The notes: generated by a model not told the origin, from the letters alone. Numbered from the stretch's first letter, positions 1 through 7,496 are shown. The stretch is DNA of 15,598 nt from Schwartzia sp. (in: firmicutes) (GCA_024691625.1 JAILNL010000069.1:1-15598); one strand, 5' to 3'. Program-made: numbers and translations.

Positions 1-671
1 ATAATTCCAACGGCAATCTCAGAGTGCTTTCCATACCAAAGGGGACACTGGTGGGAGTTGACCGTGCGAAGGGAACGGTACCGATATCTGACGTTTACAC
101 CGAGCAAGGTGTAAGAGGTACTGTCCGCACTGCGAGAGACCTTTTGGGGATTACCATACAGTATTACGCGGTAATCAATATGAAGGCACTGTCAGATATA
201 GTGAATACGCTGGATGGCATTGATGTGTATGTTGAGCTGCCCATGGATTATGAGGACCCGGTTGAAGGCTTGTCGATACATCTGCCGCAGGGCTATCAGC
301 ACATGAACGGCGAGACGGCACAGAAATTTCTCCGCTACAGAAGCGGAGAGCTTGGCGATATCGGCCGGGTGCAGCGCCAGCACCGTTTTGTGAAGGCAAT
401 GTATGAGCGAGTGCTGCAGCTTGATACACTTAAAAAAGCACCGGAGCTTTCCCGTATTCTTCGCGAGGATATAAATACCAATGCGGAGATTTGGGATACA
501 GCAAAGCTTATGAATATAGTCAAAAGCCTCAAGAAGGAGCTTCCCGAGACGATAATGCTCCCTGGGGAAACAGCACCGTACGACGATAAGCTGTGGCTCC
601 CAAATGAGGCAAAGATACAGGAAAAGATGAAGGAGCTTTTCCCGGAGCCTGAACCGGCACCGGAAAAGTAG
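1..671 (+). CDS. LCP (LytR-CpsA-Psr) family protein, 3' part
   Basis: The reading frame is open to the left window edge, so the N-terminal membrane anchor and first part of the LCP domain lie outside; the first complete codon is at 3. LCP proteins act on the outer face of the inner membrane, transferring undecaprenyl-phosphate-linked glycopolymers onto peptidoglycan. Visible family features are LSIPKGT near the start, a segment reading LLGITIQYYAVINM followed by IVNTLDGIDVYV, and the strongly diagnostic FLRYRS...GDIGRVQRQHRF block that carries the conserved lipid-phosphate-binding arginines and Asp. The usual IPRDT motif reads IPKGT here. The protein ends in a Pro/Glu-rich tail (EPEPAPEK). 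The stop lies 21 nt before the rsfS start, so the two are probably cotranscribed. In related genomes this gene often follows nadD/yqeK (family knowledge; not visible here). The family call is firm; the polymer transferred is unknown. Confidence 0.93.
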   Translation, partial: NSNGNLRVLSIPKGTLVGVDRAKGTVPISDVYTEQGVRGTVRTARDLLGITIQYYAVINMKALSDIVNTLDGIDVYVELPMDYEDPVEGLSIHLPQGYQHMNGETAQKFLRYRSGELGDIGRVQRQHRFVKAMYERVLQLDTLKKAPELSRILREDINTNAEIWDTAKLMNIVKSLKKELPETIMLPGETAPYDDKLWLPNEAKIQEKMKELFPEPEPAPEK

Positions 672-680
672 ATGGAACAA

Positions 681-686
681 AGGAGG
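681..686 (+). promoter_or_regulatory. Shine-Dalgarno site deciding the rsfS start
   Basis: AGGAGG, a perfect match to the anti-Shine-Dalgarno core, lies 6 nt before GTG 693 and downstream of ATG 672. This places translation initiation at the GTG. Confidence 0.85.
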
Positions 687-692
687 ATTTGT

Positions 693-1043
693 GTGATTCA
701 GACATCAAAGGAACTGGCAAATGCGGTTGCGGCTGCAGCTGCAAGCAAAAAAGCGAATGATATCGTTCTGATGAAAATGTCCGATATAACGATTACGACG
801 GATTATTTTGTCGTATGCTCGGGCAATACAGCTACGCAGACGCGCGCAATCGCGGATGCTATTGAAGAGGAGCTGCAGAAGGAGGGCATTGAGTTCAACC
901 ATAAGGAGGGCTACCGCGAGGGCGAGTGGGTTCTTATGGATTACGGCGATGTTGTAGCGCACATATTTACGCGCGACAGCCGTGAATATTACGCTCTTGA
1001 GCAGCTTTGGGGAGATGCGGAGCTTACTCCGTATGAGGATTAA
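693..1043 (+). CDS. rsfS: Ribosome silencing factor RsfS
   Basis: RsfS (Iojap/RsfA family) binds ribosomal protein L14 on the 50S subunit and blocks joining to 30S, lowering translation under nutrient limitation. The 116-residue product has the family core: NDIVLMKMSD at 22-31, TDYFVVCSGN at 36-45, then EGYREGEWVLMDYGDVVAH at about 72-90 and LEQLWGDAE near the end. Length fits the family's usual 105-120 residues. I chose the GTG at 693 because a perfect AGGAGG lies at 681-686, 6 nt upstream. An in-frame ATG at 672 sits before that site and would add seven atypical residues. The gene lies between the LCP gene and a CvfB-like gene with very small gaps, indicating one operon. Confidence is high for function and good for the start. 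Confidence 0.95.
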   Translation: MIQTSKELANAVAAAAASKKANDIVLMKMSDITITTDYFVVCSGNTATQTRAIADAIEEELQKEGIEFNHKEGYREGEWVLMDYGDVVAHIFTRDSREYYALEQLWGDAELTPYED

Positions 1044-1047
1044 AGAA

Positions 1048-1950
1048 ATGGATCCGCAGGAAAAAGAAGTACGCCGTTACAAACCCGGAACGGTAGAAAA
1101 GCTGAAGGTGGTACGTCTCGGTGAGATGGGCGCCTGGCTGGACGCAGGGACGGGCAGTACCGGTGATGATATACTGCTGCATAATCTGCAGCAGACGGCT
1201 CCTGTTGCTGTAGGCGATGAAGTAGAGGTCTTTCTGTATCTCGACCCTAAACGCCGCCTGACTGCAAGCATGCGAACACCGAAGATGAAGGAAGGGCAGA
1301 TTGCCCGCCTAAAGGTCATAAATGTGAGCCGTGACGGTGCTTTTCTCGACGTAGGGGCAGAGCGCGGCATATTCATGCCTTACGCCGGTATGCGCGGACG
1401 TCCCCAGATCGGGGAAGTGGTATGGGCAAAGCTTTATACGGATAAATCCGGACGCCTCGCGGTTACTATGGAGGTTGAGGACGAAATGCGCCGTGCGTCA
1501 AAGCCGGCAAATGACGTGAAGGTAGGAAGCTTTGTAACAGGCCAGATTTATAACTACACGGACAGCGGAGCGTTCCTTTTTTCAGAAGAGCACTATATCG
1601 TGTTCATTGACAACAAGGAAATGAAGGACAGGCCGCGTGTCGGCGCGACAGTGACCGCCCGTGTTACGTACGTCCGAAAGGACGGCCGCCTTAATGCATC
1701 TCTCAGGGAAATTAAGGAAAAGGCAATGACGAGCGACGGTGATGTTATTCTCAGGCTTTTGAGAGAACGTCACGGCAAGATGCCGTACAGTGATTCCACG
1801 TCACCGGAGGTCATAAAGGATAAATTCCAAATCAGCAAAAGCGCTTTCAAACGGGCTCTGGGACATCTGATGAAACAGGGATTGGTTGAAGAACGCGACG
1901 GTTGGACATATCTGAAAGAAGAAAGTGACGGGGACGCTTCCTCGAAATAA
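1048..1950 (+). CDS. cvfB: CvfB-type S1 RNA-binding protein
   Basis: A 300-residue protein of the CvfB/YitL family, whose Staphylococcus aureus and Streptococcus pneumoniae members bind RNA and affect virulence gene expression or translation. Three S1-like OB folds can be traced at about 11-75 (with GDDILLHN), 82-142 (the best S1, with VINVSRDGAFLDVG and GIFMPY) and 158-222 (TDSGAFLF, GRLNASLRE). A C-terminal winged helix follows at about 232-289 (DKFQISKSAFKRALGHLMKQ, then GLVEERDGWTYL). Length matches YitL (about 300). ATG 1048 is chosen, with GAGGA at 1035-1039 spaced 8 nt. An in-frame ATG at 1033, overlapping the end of rsfS, is a reasonable alternative adding five residues. The gene begins 4 nt after the rsfS stop, so it is probably translationally coupled. 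No GC-rich hairpin terminator is seen after it. Confidence 0.9.
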   Translation: MDPQEKEVRRYKPGTVEKLKVVRLGEMGAWLDAGTGSTGDDILLHNLQQTAPVAVGDEVEVFLYLDPKRRLTASMRTPKMKEGQIARLKVINVSRDGAFLDVGAERGIFMPYAGMRGRPQIGEVVWAKLYTDKSGRLAVTMEVEDEMRRASKPANDVKVGSFVTGQIYNYTDSGAFLFSEEHYIVFIDNKEMKDRPRVGATVTARVTYVRKDGRLNASLREIKEKAMTSDGDVILRLLRERHGKMPYSDSTSPEVIKDKFQISKSAFKRALGHLMKQGLVEERDGWTYLKEESDGDASSK

Positions 1951-2062
1951 AAATTTTTTTATAAAAAGAAGGATATTTGGATTCCGTCACGAATATAAAT
2001 AATTAATAATGGAAATGTATTTTACCTGACATCAGGGAATGATTTAGCTGGGGGCGATAAAA

Positions 2063-3022
2063 TTGGCAGAGGAAAAAAAGGAAAGCAAGGGAATTCTGCT
2101 TGAAACGGGTACAAATGAATTCGAAATCGTCGAGTTCAATATAGGAGACGTTAACTATGGTATAAATGTTGCTAAAGTGCGTGAGGTCATTACGGCTGCA
2201 GCGTTCCCCGTAACGAGCATGCCACAGGCACATCCGTATGTTGACGGACTTTTCACACTGCGCGGACGTGCCATTCCGCTCGTCAATCTGCCGCGGTGCC
2301 TCAATGTACATGGAACTGAGCAGCCGAAGAACATCATTGTAACGGAAATCAGCAACTACAATATCGGCTTCCTCGTTGATAACGTATCCCGTATCCACCG
2401 TATTTCATGGAAGGAAATGGAGCCGACGCCGGAGGTCGGTGACCAGTCCCGTGTTGTTGGTATCATCAAATTTGAGAATGACAAGATTGTTCTTCTGCTC
2501 GATTTCGAGACAATCATTGCGGAAATCAATCCTGAAATCAATCAGAAGCTCACGACGTTTGCCGAGGCTAAAGCTGATATCAAGGAACGCCGTGCGAAGG
2601 AGCACATCGTTGTCGCCGAGGACTCCCCGATGCTTCGCGACCTGCTTGTTTCGACGCTGCATGAGTCCGGCTATAACTTCGTCAAAGGAAATACCAATGG
2701 TCAGGAAGCTTGGGATTATCTCTCGGCTCTTGCAAAGCAGGACGGAGATATCAAAGACCATGTCAGCCTTATCGTTTCCGATATCGAAATGCCGAAGATG
2801 GACGGTCACCGTCTGCTGAAGCTGATTCGCGAGGACGAGCGTCTGCATGATGTTCCGCTCATTCTGTTCTCCTCACTTATCAATGAGGAAATGCGCCGCA
2901 AGGGTGATGAGCTCGGTGCAAACGGACAGATTGCAAAACCGGAAATCAATCAGCTTATCGGCTTGATGGACAAGCTCATTTTTAACATTGATCCGAAGAT
3001 GGAAGAACAGCCCAGCGCTTAA
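2063..3022 (+). CDS. cheV: Chemotaxis coupling protein CheV (CheW-receiver fusion)
   Basis: CheV couples chemoreceptors to the CheA kinase and helps adaptation through its phosphorylatable receiver domain. The 319-residue product has an N-terminal CheW domain at about 18-160 (FEIVEFNIGDVNYGINVAKV, then VDGLFTLRGRAIPLVNL and GIIKFENDKIVLLLDFE) and a C-terminal receiver at about 181-305. The receiver holds E186-D187, the phosphoacceptor D240 in IVSDIEMPKMDG, S270/S271 in place of the conserved Thr/Ser, and K292 in AKPE. All phosphorylation residues are present, so it should be active. The start is TTG at 2063, preceded by GGGGG at 2050-2054 with an 8-nt gap; the next residues AEEKKESKG form a normal polar lead-in. 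It stands alone rather than in a che operon and ends at a strong hairpin terminator shared with the convergent gene. Confidence 0.96.
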   Translation: MAEEKKESKGILLETGTNEFEIVEFNIGDVNYGINVAKVREVITAAAFPVTSMPQAHPYVDGLFTLRGRAIPLVNLPRCLNVHGTEQPKNIIVTEISNYNIGFLVDNVSRIHRISWKEMEPTPEVGDQSRVVGIIKFENDKIVLLLDFETIIAEINPEINQKLTTFAEAKADIKERRAKEHIVVAEDSPMLRDLLVSTLHESGYNFVKGNTNGQEAWDYLSALAKQDGDIKDHVSLIVSDIEMPKMDGHRLLKLIREDERLHDVPLILFSSLINEEMRRKGDELGANGQIAKPEINQLIGLMDKLIFNIDPKMEEQPSA

Positions 3023-3033
3023 TAAGCAAAATT

Positions 3034-3064
3034 AAAAGCTGCCGTGTAAACGGCAGCTTTTTTT
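3034..3064. terminator. Bidirectional intrinsic terminator between cheV and the PerM-family gene
   Basis: A perfect 12-bp stem, AAAAGCTGCCGT (3034-3045) with ACGGCAGCTTTT (3050-3061), has a GTAA tetraloop and a T-run to 3064. The A-run on the left supplies a U-tract for the leftward transcript, so it can end both convergent genes. Confidence 0.95.
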
Positions 3065-3080
3065 GTGCGAAAAATGAGGT

Positions 3081-4094
3081 TTATTTGGATTTAGGGTTCA
3101 GATAGATTCCGTCATTTTTAATGTCTATGATTACAAGACGTACTATGACCATGATGGGCACAGCAAGGAACATTCCGGGCGCGTCAAGGAGGCAGCCACC
3201 CAGAAGAATACCAAGAAGTACGGCTACGGGGTGGAGGTGAAGTGAACGCCCTATGAGAGTCGGGTAAATCAGATTGTGATTAAGCTGGGTTATTATTACG
3301 TAGAAACAGAGTGTCTGCGCTGCAACCCAAGGGGAAACAGTCGCCGTAAGCGCGGTACCGAAGGCTGAGGCAATTGTAGGTCCGATTACGGGAACAAATT
3401 CACTGACACCTGAGATAACGGCAAAAACCGACGCGTACGGAAGGTTTCTGTAGGAGAAATAGCAAAATACGATAAATCCCATAATGAAGCAGATGGTTAA
3501 CTGACTGTAGATATATACATGCAGGGAACGAAGTATGGTTGTGAGAAGACGGAATACACGGCGGTGGTCTTTCTGCGGAAAGAGTCCCGCAAACCAGCGC
3601 TGTATTTTTCTCCCGTCCTTAAGCAGATAGAAAGCTGTAAACAGAATAATGACTGTATCAAAGATTTTTGAAAAAATAGATACAAGTGTATTAAGGGAGG
3701 AACGCAGTGCCGAGATGGAGAGAGAAGCAAGCTCCTGCCAAAGCTCGTCTATCTGCGTTGAAATAAAGCTGGACGAAGCGAAAGCCAGCCGAAGATTGTC
3801 TGTGAGCTCAGGCAAATCGCGGGCGAATCGCTGGAGAGATGCTGCAAGTGTGGAGGAAAGCAAAGCCAGCAGGCTGCCTACACACACGATAAAAGCAATA
3901 AGGCTTATTGCAGAGGCAAGGCTCCTTGGCATACCGCGGAAATTCTGAAGACGCGTGACGAGCGGCCTCAGAAGTAAATCTATGAGCAGCGCTATGAAGA
4001 TAACGAATCCCAGCTGCGGAATAAACCAGAAGGTTGAAAGCATAATAATGAAGGTTGCAGCAAGGATTATAGAAGTTTTATGCTGATTCCACAT
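3081..4094 (-). CDS. AI-2E family transporter (PerM/TqsA-like membrane protein)
   Basis: A 337-residue polytopic inner-membrane protein of the AI-2E/PerM family (E. coli TqsA and YdiK; other members have been reported as exporters or ion antiporters). It shows two N-terminal hydrophobic helices (about 8-44), another at 61-85, a mostly amphipathic stretch, then helices at about 145-160, 200-216 and several after 222. Family motifs are LFTAFYLLKDGRKI at about 151-164, SGVSEFVPVIGPTIAS (the characteristic E-F-[VI]-P-x-x-G-P block), and LNHNLIYPTLIGRSLHLHP toward the C-terminus. The start ATG (4092-4094) has AAGGAG 8 nt upstream on the minus strand, and a good sigma-A-type promoter lies further upstream. 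It is monocistronic and ends at the terminator shared with cheV. The substrate cannot be read from sequence; the family name does not prove autoinducer transport. Confidence 0.9.
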   Translation of the reverse strand: MWNQHKTSIILAATFIIMLSTFWFIPQLGFVIFIALLIDLLLRPLVTRLQNFRGMPRSLASAISLIAFIVCVGSLLALLSSTLAASLQRFARDLPELTDNLRLAFASSSFISTQIDELWQELASLSISALRSSLNTLVSIFSKIFDTVIILFTAFYLLKDGRKIQRWFAGLFPQKDHRRVFRLLTTILRSLHVYIYSQLTICFIMGFIVFCYFSYRNLPYASVFAVISGVSEFVPVIGPTIASAFGTALTATVSPWVAAQTLCFYVIITQLNHNLIYPTLIGRSLHLHPVAVLLGILLGGCLLDAPGMFLAVPIMVIVRLVIIDIKNDGIYLNPKSK

Positions 4095-4128
4095 GGATAA
4101 TGCTCCTTTATGTTTGTATGTATATTAT

Positions 4129-4158
4129 ATTATAATGCTATTGTTTGAATTTTGTCGA
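4129..4158 (-). promoter_or_regulatory. Predicted sigma-A promoter for the AI-2E family gene
   Basis: On the minus strand TCGACA (4158-4153, one mismatch from TTGACA) is followed after 18 nt by TATAAT (4134-4129). It lies about 35 bp upstream of the start codon, in the divergent gap. Confidence 0.65.
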
Positions 4159-4216
4159 ATATTGATGAACAAATCATACGGCTTAATGTATCATTTTTTT
4201 TTCATACATGCGGCGT

Positions 4217-4222
4217 TATAAT
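4217..4222 (+). promoter_or_regulatory. Possible -10 element for the M48 peptidase gene
   Basis: A perfect TATAAT lies 37 bp before the start codon. Only a T-rich stretch sits at the -35 distance, so the promoter call is tentative. Confidence 0.4.
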
Positions 4223-4259
4223 TGAAATAGATATATGAAAAAGGAGCGTGATTTGTTTT

Positions 4260-5342
4260 ATGAAGTCCTTTAGAAATAAAGCGGCAGCGGCAGCTGCGGC
4301 GGCAGTGATGGCATTTACGCTGGCTCCCGCTCCTACTGCAAATGCAGGCTGGGGAAATATTCTCGGAGGAGCCATTCAGGCAGCAGGGCAGTATCAGAAG
4401 GCAGACGAGGCCATGAAGCATTATGATAACGATGGCCGTGAGGAGTTCTTTGGTAAAATGAAAGCCCAGTATGGTGTAAACAATGATCCGTACCTGAACG
4501 CGCGCCTGGACGACATCATGGAAAACCTTACGGATTCTGTAGGAGCGGTAGACCCGACTATTTACGAAAAGCCGTATAATTATTTCATCAATACGGACAA
4601 CAGCTTTAATGCTTTTTGCTCGCTTGGTCATAATATGAGCGTGAATACGGGTATGTTCAATCTTGTTGCCAATGATGATGAGATTGCTGTGGTACTGGCG
4701 CATGAGATGGGACATGGGCAGAAGGAGCATGTGCGCAAGGGACTCAAGGGAAGACTTAACGCTGTCCTGGCAGGAACTGTTATTGCGGGGGCTACGGGAA
4801 TAGATGCTATAGGCAATATACTTGTCAACAATATTGACGCGGTTCACGTAACAAAGCCGAATGAGTGGGAAGCTGATAATCTCGCGTTTGAGTATATAAC
4901 CCACTCACAGTATAACCCGGGAGCGTGTGCGGCAATCTGGCAGCGTGTAATGGATAAGTACGGCTCAGGTTCGTCGGATTTTGTCGGTGATATTTTCAAT
5001 CCGTCTGACCACCCTTCACACAAGGAGCGCCGTGATAACTACGCCAAGAAGCTGAAGGAGTACAGCGGAGGAAAGGTTGAACTCATATTCAGCGACAAGG
5101 CGGCTCTGATAAAGGTTAACGGAAAGGATTTCGTAACACCCGCTGCGGACGATGTCATGGGTGGAAACGAGCGCGCGTGCTTTATAGCGGGAAATCTCGC
5201 TGCGGCATACCACAACGGCTCTGCGGGTGAAGCCTACAGCGACGGAGAGACGCTTTACTTTGGTGAACAGCCTGTAATGGGTGTTTATCCGGGAGACCCG
5301 TCTCTTGATGAGCTTGTATCCTCGCTTAATAAAATTCGCTGA
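4260..5342 (+). CDS. Secreted M48-family zinc metallopeptidase
   Basis: A 360-residue exported protease. Residues 1-29 form a Sec signal peptide: MKSFRNK, an alanine-rich core, and a likely cleavage after ANA-29. The gluzincin motif HEMGH is at 148-152, with the third zinc ligand E204 in NEWEADN. FNAFCSLGHNMSVNTGMF at about 116-133 matches the substrate-side strand of M48 proteins, and SDHPSHKERRDNY at about 249-261 is the usual end of the domain. These resemble periplasmic M48 proteins such as BepA/LoiP that degrade misfolded envelope proteins; the substrate here is unknown. The last ~90 residues (270-360) form an extra domain I do not recognise. ATG 4260 gives a proper signal peptide; AAGGAG at 4241-4246 is 13 nt away, slightly long. 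GTG 4248 is too close to that site. It is monocistronic, with its own terminator. Confidence 0.93.
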   Translation: MKSFRNKAAAAAAAAVMAFTLAPAPTANAGWGNILGGAIQAAGQYQKADEAMKHYDNDGREEFFGKMKAQYGVNNDPYLNARLDDIMENLTDSVGAVDPTIYEKPYNYFINTDNSFNAFCSLGHNMSVNTGMFNLVANDDEIAVVLAHEMGHGQKEHVRKGLKGRLNAVLAGTVIAGATGIDAIGNILVNNIDAVHVTKPNEWEADNLAFEYITHSQYNPGACAAIWQRVMDKYGSGSSDFVGDIFNPSDHPSHKERRDNYAKKLKEYSGGKVELIFSDKAALIKVNGKDFVTPAADDVMGGNERACFIAGNLAAAYHNGSAGEAYSDGETLYFGEQPVMGVYPGDPSLDELVSSLNKIR

Positions 5343-5356
5343 TATTGAAATGCAAA

Positions 5357-5395
5357 AATATTGCCTTCTCCAATGGGGAGGGCAATATTTATTTT
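5357..5395 (+). terminator. Intrinsic terminator after the M48 peptidase gene
   Basis: AATATTGCC (5357-5365) pairs fully with GGCAATATT (5381-5389). It is extended by TTCTCC/GGGGAG with two G-T wobbles around an AAT loop, and a T-rich tail TTTATTTT runs to 5395. The 12-mer ATTGCCTTCTCC in the left arm recurs at 13584-13595. Confidence 0.85.
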
Positions 5396-5411
5396 CGCGT
5401 TACAGGGAGAC

Positions 5412-5440
5412 TTCACGGCGAAAGACTTCTATGGTAATAT
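5412..5440 (+). promoter_or_regulatory. Predicted promoter for the M29 aminopeptidase gene
   Basis: TTCACG (5412-5417), a 17-nt spacer and TAATAT (5435-5440). TG at 5432-5433 makes it an extended -10. It lies 44 bp before the start codon and just after the preceding terminator. Confidence 0.55.
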
Positions 5441-5484
5441 GAAAACCTGAGCGAAATGTGTCTTTAATAGAAAGGAATGATTGC

Positions 5485-6720
5485 ATGAACGAAGCCATGC
5501 TTAATGAATATGCGCGTCTTATCGTGCGGGTGGGAGTAAATCTGCAGAAGGGACAGCCGGCGGTTATAAACGCTCCAATTGAGTGTGCGGATTTTGCACG
5601 CCGTATAGCAAAAGAAGCTTTTGAGGCAGGAGCAAAGGACGCGGTGATACAGTGGGGCGATGAAAAATTTGCTCATCTGCGTTTCAAAAAGGCTCCTTCA
5701 GAGGCATTTGATAATTTCCCTGAATGGCGGAAAAAATTCTGTGATGACATGGCGGCAGACGATGCTGTGTTTATCTCAATTCACGCAGATAATCCAGAAA
5801 TATTCAAGGACGTTGAGCCGGACCGTCTTCAGCGTTCACAGAAGGCGGCAGGAGAAGCACTTCTTGAATACCGCGCGCGCCTGATGTCAAACAAGAATGC
5901 GTGGTGTGTAGTTTCCATACCGACGGAGGACTGGGCGAAAAAGATTTTCCCGGATAAATCGGCAAAAGAGGCAGTGGGTGCCCTTTGGGAGGAGATTTTC
6001 CGCACGGTACGCATAGACGGCAGCGGAGATGCAGTTGAGAAATGGCGTAAACATACGGCATTTCTGGCGAAGGCAGCCGACTTTATGAACCGTAATGCAT
6101 TCCATGCGCTTCATTATACGAATTCCATGGGTACGGATTTGACAGTCGGGCTTCCTGAGGGACATATATGGGCCGGGGGCGCCGAGGACACTCAGAGCGG
6201 AACGTCCTTCGTAGCTAATATGCCTACCGAGGAAATATATACACTGCCTGACCGTGACCGTGTGGACGGTGTCGTATACGCGACAAAGCCGCTGGTATTC
6301 AACGGAAACCTCATCGAAGGAATGTGCCTTACCTTCAAAGACGGAAAGGTAACTGATTATGATGCGGCGAAGGGGAAGGAAATACTGAAGGAGCTTCTGA
6401 CGACGGACGAAGGCGCGCTCCATCTTGGTGAATGTGCTCTTGTTCCTTTTGATTCTCCTATTTCAAACAGCGGAATCCTTTTCTACAATACCCTGTTTGA
6501 TGAAAATGCGGCCTGCCATCTTGCTCTCGGAAAGGCATATCCCACCTGCATAAAGGGTGGAGCTGAAATGAACAGCGTTGAGCTTTTGCAGCATGGAGTA
6601 AATGATTCCATTCTCCATGAGGACTTTATGATAGGCTCAGAGGATATGAATATCACGGGAATAACAAAGGACGGCAAGGAAATCCCCGTGTTCAGAAACG
6701 GAAATTTCGTAGAGTTTTGA
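5485..6720 (+). CDS. M29-family aminopeptidase (AmpS/PepS-like)
   Basis: A 411-residue cytoplasmic metallo-aminopeptidase of family M29, which removes N-terminal residues from peptides using a dinuclear metal site. Length equals that of the family (about 408-413). The metal-binding residues known from AmpS/AmpT are all in register: E250 in NMPTEEIYTLPDRD, E316 in LHLGECALVP, H345 and Y352 in NAACHLALGKAYP, and H378 and D380 in ILHEDFMIG. The NSMGTDLTVGLP segment at about 213-224 is also typical. ATG 5485 is chosen because AAAGGA at 5471-5476 is spaced 8 nt; the longer in-frame extension upstream overlaps that site. The gene has its own predicted promoter and ends at a terminator shared with a convergent gene, so it is probably monocistronic. 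Exact peptide specificity is unknown. Confidence 0.95.
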   Translation: MNEAMLNEYARLIVRVGVNLQKGQPAVINAPIECADFARRIAKEAFEAGAKDAVIQWGDEKFAHLRFKKAPSEAFDNFPEWRKKFCDDMAADDAVFISIHADNPEIFKDVEPDRLQRSQKAAGEALLEYRARLMSNKNAWCVVSIPTEDWAKKIFPDKSAKEAVGALWEEIFRTVRIDGSGDAVEKWRKHTAFLAKAADFMNRNAFHALHYTNSMGTDLTVGLPEGHIWAGGAEDTQSGTSFVANMPTEEIYTLPDRDRVDGVVYATKPLVFNGNLIEGMCLTFKDGKVTDYDAAKGKEILKELLTTDEGALHLGECALVPFDSPISNSGILFYNTLFDENAACHLALGKAYPTCIKGGAEMNSVELLQHGVNDSILHEDFMIGSEDMNITGITKDGKEIPVFRNGNFVEF

Positions 6721-6727
6721 CGCACGT

Positions 6728-6766
6728 AAAAAGAGCAGCATCCATTGCAGATGCTGCCCTTTTTTA
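6728..6766. terminator. Bidirectional terminator after the M29 gene and the secreted-protein gene
   Basis: GCAGCATC (6735-6742) pairs perfectly with GATGCTGC (6750-6757) around a 7-nt loop. An A-run lies before it and T6 at 6760-6765 after it, so it works for both convergent transcripts. Confidence 0.92.
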
Positions 6767-6772
6767 TTCGGC

Positions 6773-7471
6773 TTATTTAATTTTCTTTCTGAGGTCTCGG
6801 AAATACGACCGGACAATCTTGTTGTATGTATCAAGACAGTCACGGGAGTCGTCATCTTCGCGGGTTTCCTCACGTGTAAAAATTACCTTGCCTGTTACTG
6901 CGTCATAGGAGTAAAAACGCATCTTCACATGAGTATAGGGGCCCTGCTGCTCGGGTACATATACAGGTATCGTGCGCTGGTGTGATACAGTGTGGGTATG
7001 ACCGTCCTTGTCGCGGTAGGTATCATAATCCGTGACTGTTTTCCAGTCAGTGTGCGCGGGAATGGTATACGTACCGATGGTATACTCAATCAGTTCAGAT
7101 TTTACATAGATATCTGCAACCACACGGAGATTACTGTTTACGAGAGCAGCATATTCTTCGGGGTTGTTTTTCTCGATTACATCAAGATCTTTGCCGATTG
7201 CAAGAGAAATCTTGCGATTGAGCCTGACCTTATCAAGTGATGGAATCTCCAAAAGCTTTTCTGCCTGCATACGGAAGTTCTGCTGCAGACTGGTGTTATC
7301 GGAGGCGCTTAATTCCTGGCCCGATAAATCGATGTCATAAATCATGACGTTTTTGATTTTTTGAAAGTCATACGATTCATCCACGGAATCAACCGGTGAT
7401 GCATATCCTGATGGCAGGGTGATAAAAACCGCGGCAAGCATCAGAAAAAAGATACGAAACAGAGATTTCAT
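6773..7471 (-). CDS. Secreted protein of unknown function
   Basis: I do not recognise this 232-residue protein. It has a clear Sec signal peptide (MKSLFRIFF, then a hydrophobic core to about residue 20, cleavage near SGYA-24), with no lipobox cysteine and no further membrane segment, so it should be periplasmic. The mature part starts with an acidic linker, then KNVMIYDIDLSG at about 40-51, an Asn/Leu-rich helical middle, the strand VVADIYVKSELIEYTIGTY at about 117-135, a polar His-containing block with DKDGHTHTVSHQ at 154-165 plus H140 and H181, and a strand pair HVKMRFYSYDAVTGKVIFTR at 181-200. The C-terminus is basic. AAAGGAGA precedes the ATG with 8 nt spacing. It starts 25 nt after the dapL stop with no terminator between, so it probably shares the dapL transcript; a functional link is not shown. 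It might be an envelope-assembly or binding protein, but nothing here proves that. Confidence 0.85.
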   Translation of the reverse strand: MKSLFRIFFLMLAAVFITLPSGYASPVDSVDESYDFQKIKNVMIYDIDLSGQELSASDNTSLQQNFRMQAEKLLEIPSLDKVRLNRKISLAIGKDLDVIEKNNPEEYAALVNSNLRVVADIYVKSELIEYTIGTYTIPAHTDWKTVTDYDTYRDKDGHTHTVSHQRTIPVYVPEQQGPYTHVKMRFYSYDAVTGKVIFTREETREDDDSRDCLDTYNKIVRSYFRDLRKKIK

Positions 7472-7496
7472 GGGAATCGTCTCCTTTCAAAAAGCA

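Noticed and set aside
1951..1975. A/T-run after cvfB as an intrinsic terminator
   Set aside because: There is a T-run but no GC-containing stem ahead of it.
2053..2060. GGCGATAA just before cheV, resembling a sigma-28 -10 element (GCCGATAA)
   Set aside because: No TAAA lies about 15 nt upstream, and it sits 2 nt from the TTG start within the ribosome-binding region, so it would give an almost leaderless mRNA.
4191..4904. Minus-strand open frame of 237 codons over the M48 gene
   Set aside because: It is antisense to a gene with a signal peptide and intact HEMGH site, has no family resemblance, and its promoter-side context belongs to other genes.
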